From the NCBI GenBank assembly GCA_963728355.1, contig CAVSJQ010000016.1, forward strand, positions 1 to 64,000: a DNA stretch of 64,000 bases, read 5' to 3'. Under the pieces are notes generated by a model. The model saw only the letters and a program-made list of their open reading frames with translations, made no database searches and had not been told where the DNA came from. The stretch's first letter is position 1; the number at the start of each line of letters is the position of its first letter. Positions 58,654-64,000 of the stretch are shown here, in pieces. A program made the position numbers and the translations under genes. The DNA is from Sva-07 sp963728355. Its GTDB lineage: Bacteria > Actinomycetota > Acidimicrobiia > Acidimicrobiales > Ilumatobacteraceae.

Positions 58654-60834
58654 ATGGAACGGCGAGGCGTCGCCGACAAGACTCCGGTCGTGCGTCGTCT
58701 CTCACGGTGGGGTTGTTCGGCCCTGGTGGTCTCGGCGACGTGTCTCGCGGTCGTCGTCGGCGGCGATCGCGTCGCCGCGCAGAGCGCCGGCAACGGGCTC
58801 GAGGAACGATCGGTCAACTCCTTCGAGTTCGACCCGGGCCGCGGCGTGGTGCGGGTCACGATCGACGTCGATCTGCGCAACGTCACGACCGACGTGGTCG
58901 AGGGTGACGTGGTCAGGCGCGCGTTCTTCGACGGGTACTCGGTTCCCGTCCCCCTGGGCGCCGAGAACATCGTCGCCACGCGTGACGGCACCGTCCTCGG
59001 CGGCACGCTGATCTCCAACCCGGACTTCCCGGCCTTCTCGGCCTACCGAGTTCCGCTCGACCCGGCGCTGTTCAGCGGCGACTCGGCCACGCTGCGGCTG
59101 ACCTACGACCATCTCGGGGCGCCGCCTCGGGACCCGGTGCCGTGGCGGGTCAACGAGGCGTACGCAGGTTTCGTGGCCTTCGGGATCGGCGACGAGGGCC
59201 TGGTCACACTGCGGATCTCTCAGCCGTCCGGGTACGAGTTCGACGAGTTCACCGACCTCTCGGGGTTCGAGGTCGGCGCACCCGATGCGTTCGGCACGGT
59301 GATCTACACGCAGTCCGGACTCGATGCGGACACGCGCATCACGGTCGGGATGGCCGACGACACCCGACTCGTCTCGAGACCGCTCGACGTCGACGGCGTC
59401 GAGCTCGATGTGCGCTCCTGGCCCGACGACCCTGAGTGGGCCGACTTCGCCGCGGCCACCGTCGGATCGGGGATCCCGGCGCTGGCGGGACTGATCGGGA
59501 GCCCCTGGCCCGTCGAGGGCAGCGTCGACGTCCGCGAGACGGTCGAACCGACGCTGTACGGCTACGCCGGCTGGTTCGACACGAAGACCAACGAGATCGC
59601 CGTCGGTGAGGCGCTCGACGCCGACACGATCTACCACGAGCTGTCGCACGCCTGGTTGAACAGCAGACTCTCGACCGAGCGATGGCTCACCGAGGGGTTG
59701 GCCCAGGTGTACGCCGCCGAACTCGTGCGCCGCGACGGCGACATACCCCGCGAGCCTCCCGCGCCGGAGCCCGACGACCCGGTTGCCGCTCCCTTGACCG
59801 ACTGGACCGGCTTCGGCAGCGAGCGGGCGGTCGAGGAGTTCGGTTACGACACCTCGTTCTGGGTGCTCGACGTGCTCGTCGACGAGATCGGGTTCCAACG
59901 CACGAGCGACGTCGTCGCAGGTCTGCGCGATCGGATCAGCGCGTACGATCCAGCGGCGGCGGGAGAGCCGACCGACGATGACTGGAAGCGGGTCTACGAT
60001 GCGTTCGTCGAGATCGGTGGCGCGACCACGGCCCCGGATCTGTTCCGAGCGCACGTCGTCGACGCCCAGGAGGCCGACTTGATCGGTCGACGAGACCAGG
60101 CTGCGGCCGAGGTCGCCGCCCTTGGTGAGCGCAGCTCGCCGTGGCAGCTGCCGGTCGGGCTCCGCAAGCGTCTCGAACGATGGGAGTTCGACGACGTCAG
60201 CGCGGCGCTGCTGGCCGCGGACGTCGTGCTCGAGCAACGCGCCGAGCTGGAGGCGATCGAGGGGCGCATCGGGATCGACGAGCCCGACGGTGCCGGCGAC
60301 GCATACGCGGACGCCCCCATCGGGCAGGCCGGCGGGCTCGACTTCAGTGGTGCGACCGACGTCCTGGACACGTCGATCGCCCTCGGCGACGAACTCGAAG
60401 ATCGACTCGGCGACATCGATGCACTCGCCGTCCGCTCTGGCGTCTCACCACCGGAGGTGTCCTCTCTCGCCGGCGTCGAGGACTTCGCGAGTGGGCTCGA
60501 TGCGGCCGACGACCAGCTCCGAGCGCTCACCGGTCTCATCGACGTCGAGGAGCAGCTCGACGAAGCATCCGGCCCCCTGGCCGCCGTCGGGCGATGGGGT
60601 TGGGACCCACAGGGCGACCTCGACACGGCGAGCGAACAGATCGAACGCGGCGAGAACGACGCTGCAATCGCCACACTCGAGTCCACCGGGGAGCGCATCG
60701 AGAACGTCGAGACCGTGGGGGCGCTGCGGCTCGCCGTTGCAGTCGCGGCGATCGCGATCATCCTCGCAGCCGTGGTCGTGATCGCGCGACGCCGCCGGCG
60801 GCCGCCCGTGCGCATCGAGGCCGACGCCATCTGA
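58654..60834 (+). CDS. Membrane-anchored gluzincin-type metallopeptidase
   Basis: A 726-residue exported protein. A signal segment (WGCSALVVSATCLAVVVGG) precedes a beta-rich domain of about 270 residues. The active site is H328-E-L-S-H332 in TIYHELSHAWLNSR, with the third zinc ligand E347 in WLTEGLAQVYA, so the H-E-x2-H...E arrangement of M1/gluzincin peptidases is complete. A long helical region follows, and the C-terminus has one span (LAVAVAAIAIILAAVVVIA) and Arg-rich tail. It is a surface protease facing outward. Two genes from the large regulator; possibly co-regulated. Confidence 0.82.
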   Translation: MERRGVADKTPVVRRLSRWGCSALVVSATCLAVVVGGDRVAAQSAGNGLEERSVNSFEFDPGRGVVRVTIDVDLRNVTTDVVEGDVVRRAFFDGYSVPVPLGAENIVATRDGTVLGGTLISNPDFPAFSAYRVPLDPALFSGDSATLRLTYDHLGAPPRDPVPWRVNEAYAGFVAFGIGDEGLVTLRISQPSGYEFDEFTDLSGFEVGAPDAFGTVIYTQSGLDADTRITVGMADDTRLVSRPLDVDGVELDVRSWPDDPEWADFAAATVGSGIPALAGLIGSPWPVEGSVDVRETVEPTLYGYAGWFDTKTNEIAVGEALDADTIYHELSHAWLNSRLSTERWLTEGLAQVYAAELVRRDGDIPREPPAPEPDDPVAAPLTDWTGFGSERAVEEFGYDTSFWVLDVLVDEIGFQRTSDVVAGLRDRISAYDPAAAGEPTDDDWKRVYDAFVEIGGATTAPDLFRAHVVDAQEADLIGRRDQAAAEVAALGERSSPWQLPVGLRKRLERWEFDDVSAALLAADVVLEQRAELEAIEGRIGIDEPDGAGDAYADAPIGQAGGLDFSGATDVLDTSIALGDELEDRLGDIDALAVRSGVSPPEVSSLAGVEDFASGLDAADDQLRALTGLIDVEEQLDEASGPLAAVGRWGWDPQGDLDTASEQIERGENDAAIATLESTGERIENVETVGALRLAVAVAAIAIILAAVVVIARRRRRPPVRIEADAI

Positions 60835-60925
60835 CGGTCAAGATCTCCGGCATCGCCCTTGGCCCGGCACCGTGGGGACGGTGAGACCGGCAACTCTGTG
60901 ACACCCCTTGTTGATGGTGGGATGT

Positions 60926-62203
60926 ATGGAGGTCGCTGGGGTGGTGGAGCGGGTGGGGCGGATCTCTGCGGTGCGTTCGGATGCGTCGGCGACTGCTCAT
61001 GTGGTGGAGTCGGGGTTGGTGGCGGTGCGTGAGGTGCAGGCGTGGTGCGACGCCCAACACGCAGCGCTGGTTGCCCGCCTTCGTGAGGTCGACTCGTTCC
61101 CCGAGCAGCGCATCGCCCACGCCGCCAAGACATCGCTGGGACACGCCGCCAAGTCCACGGAGCGGTCGGCGACGCTGGGGGTGACACCACGCTTGGCGGA
61201 CGCGTTGGGTGACGGGGCGATCACCGCTGATCACATCGACGCGGTCACCCGGGCGTCGAAGCGGCTCGACGGGGCGGCACGTGTCGAGTTGATCGACCGC
61301 GCCGACGCGTTGGTCGACGTCGCCCGCGCCGGCACCGTCGACGAGTTCGCCCGTCGTCTGGAGTTGGAGGCCAAACGTCTGCAGGCCGATGACGGCATGG
61401 ACCGCTTGGCCCGCCAACGCCGCAACGTGCGCGCCCGGTCCTGGGTGGATGCCGAAGGCATGTGGAACCTGTCCGCCACGTTCGACCCGGTCACCGGCGT
61501 CAAGATCGCGGCACGCATCGATGCAATGGTGCACGCCATGTTCGCCGAGACGGTCCCCGAGGAGTGTCCCGGCGATCCGATCGAGAAACAGCGGTACCTC
61601 ACCGCGCACGCCGTCGCCCGCCTCCTGCTCGACGAAGCACTCCACGGCAACCCTGACGGGTCCGACGGGTCCACGGACCGCACCGGCGCTGCCCCTGGGC
61701 CGCCACGGCCGCGGGCCCCCAAGCCCGAGTTCGTGGCGGTGATCGACGCCGACGCCCCCGGACACGGCCCCGTCGTCGAGTTCTCCATCCCCGTCGAGAT
61801 CCCCGCCCGCATCCTGGCCACCCTCGCCGGTGACGCCGACATCCACACCGTCGTCGTGCGCAACGGCATCGTGCTGTACGCACCCGGCGAGTTGAACCTC
61901 GGACGCAACACCCGCCTCGCCAACCGCGCCCAACGCCGCGCCCTGCGCGGCCTCTACCGCTGCTGTGCGATCCCCGGCTGCACCGTCGCCTACGACCGCT
62001 GCAAACTCCACCACATCACCTGGTGGCGCAACGGCGGCCACACCGACCTCGACAACCTCCTGCCCGTCTGCAGCGTCCACCACACCAACATCCACCACGA
62101 CGACTGGCACATCGAACTCGGACCCCACCGCCAACTCACCCTGCGACTCCCCGACGGTTCGATCCACACCACCGGCCCACCCACCCGACAACCCGCCGCC
62201 TGA
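60926..62203 (+). CDS. DUF222 / HNH endonuclease-domain protein (13E12-like)
   Basis: A 425-residue protein. The DUF222 part (SLGHAAKSTERSATLGVTPRLADALGDG; DRLARQRRNVRARSW) fills the first 300 residues; the C-terminal HNH core reads RCCAIPGC, DRCKLHHITWWRNGGHTDLDNLLPVC and HHTNIHH with two zinc Cys pairs. This architecture is abundant and often repeated in actinobacterial genomes (13E12 family) and is suspected of mobility. ATG 60926 has GGTGGG upstream; earlier ATG/TTG starts are possible. The 3' third is unusually C-rich. Confidence 0.85.
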   Translation: MEVAGVVERVGRISAVRSDASATAHVVESGLVAVREVQAWCDAQHAALVARLREVDSFPEQRIAHAAKTSLGHAAKSTERSATLGVTPRLADALGDGAITADHIDAVTRASKRLDGAARVELIDRADALVDVARAGTVDEFARRLELEAKRLQADDGMDRLARQRRNVRARSWVDAEGMWNLSATFDPVTGVKIAARIDAMVHAMFAETVPEECPGDPIEKQRYLTAHAVARLLLDEALHGNPDGSDGSTDRTGAAPGPPRPRAPKPEFVAVIDADAPGHGPVVEFSIPVEIPARILATLAGDADIHTVVVRNGIVLYAPGELNLGRNTRLANRAQRRALRGLYRCCAIPGCTVAYDRCKLHHITWWRNGGHTDLDNLLPVCSVHHTNIHHDDWHIELGPHRQLTLRLPDGSIHTTGPPTRQPAA

Positions 62204-62261
62204 CCCCACCAGGGGCCGGGCATGGCGACAGCTCGGCGTCCCGGGGCAGACGACGGCCCCG

Positions 62262-63611
62262 TCAGCCGACGATCAATGTGGTGGCGCGCGCTGCGCCGTG
62301 CTCGATCTCCTTGGCGAGGTCCGCACAGTAGACGTTGAAGTCGACCTGCATGCGGTGACGCGGGCTGTCGTAGAAGTGGCCGAGATGGGTCTTCTCATCG
62401 GCGACCATGATCCGGTTCATCTCGCGTTCCGGCGGGAGCCGATACCGACCGCCGATCGCCGCGGCGACGAGTTTCGACTGCTGTTCCGCGAAGTTGACGA
62501 GCGTCGGCAGGGGTTGTGCCAGCCCGAGGAAGAACAGGTTCTCGAATCCGGGCTTCACCATTCGCTTGTACAGCGGGAACGCATTGTCCTGCGGCGTCAG
62601 CTCGGGTTGACGGAAGAACGGGAACGTCACGTTGTAGCCCGTCGCCCACACGATGGCGTCGATCGCCTCTCGCGAACCGTCGGTGAACACCACGCCGTCG
62701 CCGTCGAGCCGTGCCATCGCACCCTTCGGCGCGATGTCGCCGCAACCGACACGGGTGAGGAACTCGCCGGAGACCGACGGATGCGCGTCGAGCGGCCGGT
62801 GATCGGGCTTCGGCAGCCCGTAGTCCTCCATCCGGCCGACGGTCTTCTTGATCTTCGATCGGGCGAGCGCCCGGCCGACCTTCACCGGCATCCAGGTCGG
62901 CAGCGACGCCTTGTCGGCGGGCTTGCCGTCGAAGTACTTCTGGAGGACCCAGACGCCACGGCGCATCGAGATGAAGAGCTCCTCGGCGATCGGACGCTGC
63001 GACAGCTCCGACGAGATGTCCATCGCCGAGTTTCCGGCGCCCACGACCAGCACCCGCTTGCCACGGAAGTCGTACGGTTCGAACGGGTCCCGATAGTGGT
63101 GCGAGTGGATCTGGTACCCGTCGAACGAGCCGGGATACGTCGGGATCCGAGCGTCCCAGTGGTGGCCGTTGCCGACGACCAGGTGGTCGTACTCGCGTGA
63201 CTCCCCGGTCGACAACGTGACCTTCCAGCGACCGTCGTCGGTGCGCTCGCAGTCGGTGACCGCCGTGTTGAAGGTGATCCGTTCACGCAGTCCGAAATGG
63301 TCGACGTAGTCGTGGAAGTACTGGAGGATCTGCGAATGATGCGGGAAGTCGGGCCAGTCGGCCGGCACCGGATGGTCCTCGAACGCCAGACGCCACTTCG
63401 AGGTGTCGATGTGCAGGCTCTGATAGCACGACGACATCCCGTTCGGATTCCCGAAGTACCAGTTGCCTCCGATGTCGTCGGACATCTCGAAACAGTCGAA
63501 CGGCAGCCCGTCGTCCTGCAGCCGCTTCGCCATCGTGAAGCCGGAGCACCCAGCACCGATGATGCAGGTCGTCGGGCGTTCGGTGCTCGATATCGGCGCC
63601 GGCGGCGTCAG
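62262..63611 (-). CDS. Flavin-containing monooxygenase
   Basis: A flavin monooxygenase of about 449 residues. The FAD loop CIIGAGCSGFTMAK begins 15 residues in; MSDDIGGNWYFGNPNG, the NADPH loop VLVVGAGNSAMDISSEL and the FMO-type VWATGYNVTFPFF follow. The first ATG in frame (63533) lies after the FAD loop and cannot be the true start. Upstream there is no ATG, GTG or TTG in frame; CTG 63611 overlaps the stop of the preceding gene as CTGA and gives MTPPAPISSTERPTTCIIG. A non-canonical start or a frame defect must be considered. Likely a Baeyer-Villiger or N/S-oxidising enzyme. Confidence 0.8.
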   Translation of the reverse strand: MTPPAPISSTERPTTCIIGAGCSGFTMAKRLQDDGLPFDCFEMSDDIGGNWYFGNPNGMSSCYQSLHIDTSKWRLAFEDHPVPADWPDFPHHSQILQYFHDYVDHFGLRERITFNTAVTDCERTDDGRWKVTLSTGESREYDHLVVGNGHHWDARIPTYPGSFDGYQIHSHHYRDPFEPYDFRGKRVLVVGAGNSAMDISSELSQRPIAEELFISMRRGVWVLQKYFDGKPADKASLPTWMPVKVGRALARSKIKKTVGRMEDYGLPKPDHRPLDAHPSVSGEFLTRVGCGDIAPKGAMARLDGDGVVFTDGSREAIDAIVWATGYNVTFPFFRQPELTPQDNAFPLYKRMVKPGFENLFFLGLAQPLPTLVNFAEQQSKLVAAAIGGRYRLPPEREMNRIMVADEKTHLGHFYDSPRHRMQVDFNVYCADLAKEIEHGAARATTLIVG

Positions 63612-64000
63612 CCACCGCGGAGGATGGCGAGGGACTCGTCGATGGTCGCCTGATCGATGCCACAGTCCAGCGCCGCTTGAACGACCGGCGCAGCCGCCGC
63701 ATCGTCGCCCGCCAGCACCGCACCGGCGTCGACGTTCTCGACACCGCCCTCTACGGTTTCGATCGCGCAGTTGGCCTGGTTCGGCGCGACCCCCTGTCCC
63801 GTCAGCGTGTCGAACAGGATGCCGCCGATCAGGCCGGCCGGCCGATCGGTGCCGAAATCGTCCGGATTGTTGACTGGCCCCTCGGGGACCGTCTCTTCGG
63901 GCACGGTGTCGCCGGGCACGGTCGTCGGCGCGACCGTGGTCGTGGTCGTGGTCGTGGTGGTCGTCGTCGTCGGCAGCGGTGTCGCCTCGTAGGAGATCTC
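63608..64000 (-). CDS. Thr-rich exported protein, 5' end outside window
   Basis: The frame is open to the window edge, so the start is missing. The visible 130 residues begin with EISYEATPLP and a run of about 13 Thr, then a linker with PGDTVPEETVPEGPV, and end in a small helical domain with Cys in NQANCAIETVEGG and ALDCGIDQATIDESL. Such linkers mark exported proteins or lipoproteins. Its stop overlaps the candidate CTG start of the monooxygenase. Not recognised further. Confidence 0.6.
   Translation of the reverse strand, partial: EISYEATPLPTTTTTTTTTTTTVAPTTVPGDTVPEETVPEGPVNNPDDFGTDRPAGLIGGILFDTLTGQGVAPNQANCAIETVEGGVENVDAGAVLAGDDAAAAPVVQAALDCGIDQATIDESLAILRGG

Noticed and set aside
63921..63970. 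Repeated GTGGTCGTG-type sequence near the right edge
   Set aside because: Not a CRISPR or tandem array: it is the reverse strand of a run of Thr codons in an exported-protein linker.

Overview
The window is high-GC DNA with almost no space between genes. Genes often overlap by four bases (ATGA/GTGA), and many start codons sit 6-8 bases after a TAGNNT hexamer, which is the layout of leaderless transcripts. A SigR/RsrA-type thiol stress pair, mycothiol synthesis (mshA next to a YbjN-domain gene), an RsiG-like c-di-GMP receptor, Rex, BTAD regulators and DUF222/HNH genes point to Actinomycetota. A non-filamentous lineage close to Acidimicrobiia (Ilumatobacter-like) is my inference from gene content, not something the sequence proves.

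Layout. 1-5.1 kb: PhzF-like isomerase, MFS exporter, DedA protein, methyltransferase, and a broken chimera in which a PEP-synthase-type N-terminus runs out of frame into a PAP2 phosphatase C-terminus. 5.3-9.6 kb: a two-component system followed by a haem-binding ferric-reductase-like membrane protein, an FMN-binding exported protein and ApbE, together a flavin-based transmembrane electron-transfer operon. 9.5-13.5 kb: hydrolase/MarR divergent pair, sigR-rsrA, a small membrane protein, tilS and a phosphatase-fold protein without its catalytic cysteine. 13.5-18 kb: Tat-exported M23 peptidase, then an SDR-like and a PlsC-like gene that have both lost catalytic residues, a hydrolase and a flavoprotein. 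18-28.5 kb: the haem locus rex-hemA-hemC-hemD and hemB-hemL, interrupted by two surface or exported protein genes. 28.6-36 kb: acyl-CoA synthetase, SAM hydrolase, proC, ybjN-mshA, rsiG-moaD and a membrane protein. 36-43.2 kb: lipoprotein cyclophilin and a complete seven-gene Mrp Na+/H+ antiporter operon.

43.4-53.4 kb: 3-hydroxyacyl-CoA dehydrogenase, aat, the B12-dependent mutase MeaA behind a leader with stable hairpins, a DJ-1/PfpI protein, a P450/TetR divergent pair, a 2-oxoglutarate-oxygenase-like protein, a LysM lipoprotein, two alpha/beta hydrolases (one without its nucleophile) and a CrtZ-like hydroxylase. 53.5-53.9 kb: tRNA-Glu, tRNA-Asp and tRNA-Phe with an intrinsic terminator between the last two. 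53.9-60.8 kb: a 1334-residue protein joining a SARP DNA-binding/BTAD head, a STAND NTPase, one membrane span, a BMP/PnrA-type solute-binding domain and a beta-propeller. Its divergent control region has three TCGGAAS heptamers at exact 11-bp pitch, followed by a small exported repeat protein and a membrane-anchored HELSH metallopeptidase. 60.9-64 kb: a DUF222/HNH gene, a flavin monooxygenase whose reading frame lacks any ATG/GTG/TTG start, and a truncated Thr-rich exported protein.

The most novel-looking element is the membrane-spanning SARP-STAND-BMP-propeller regulator with its neighbours. Other notable signals are a dispersed 42-nt palindrome (three copies), the paired pseudoenzymes at 14.4-16.1 kb and the RsiG-type c-di-GMP motifs.
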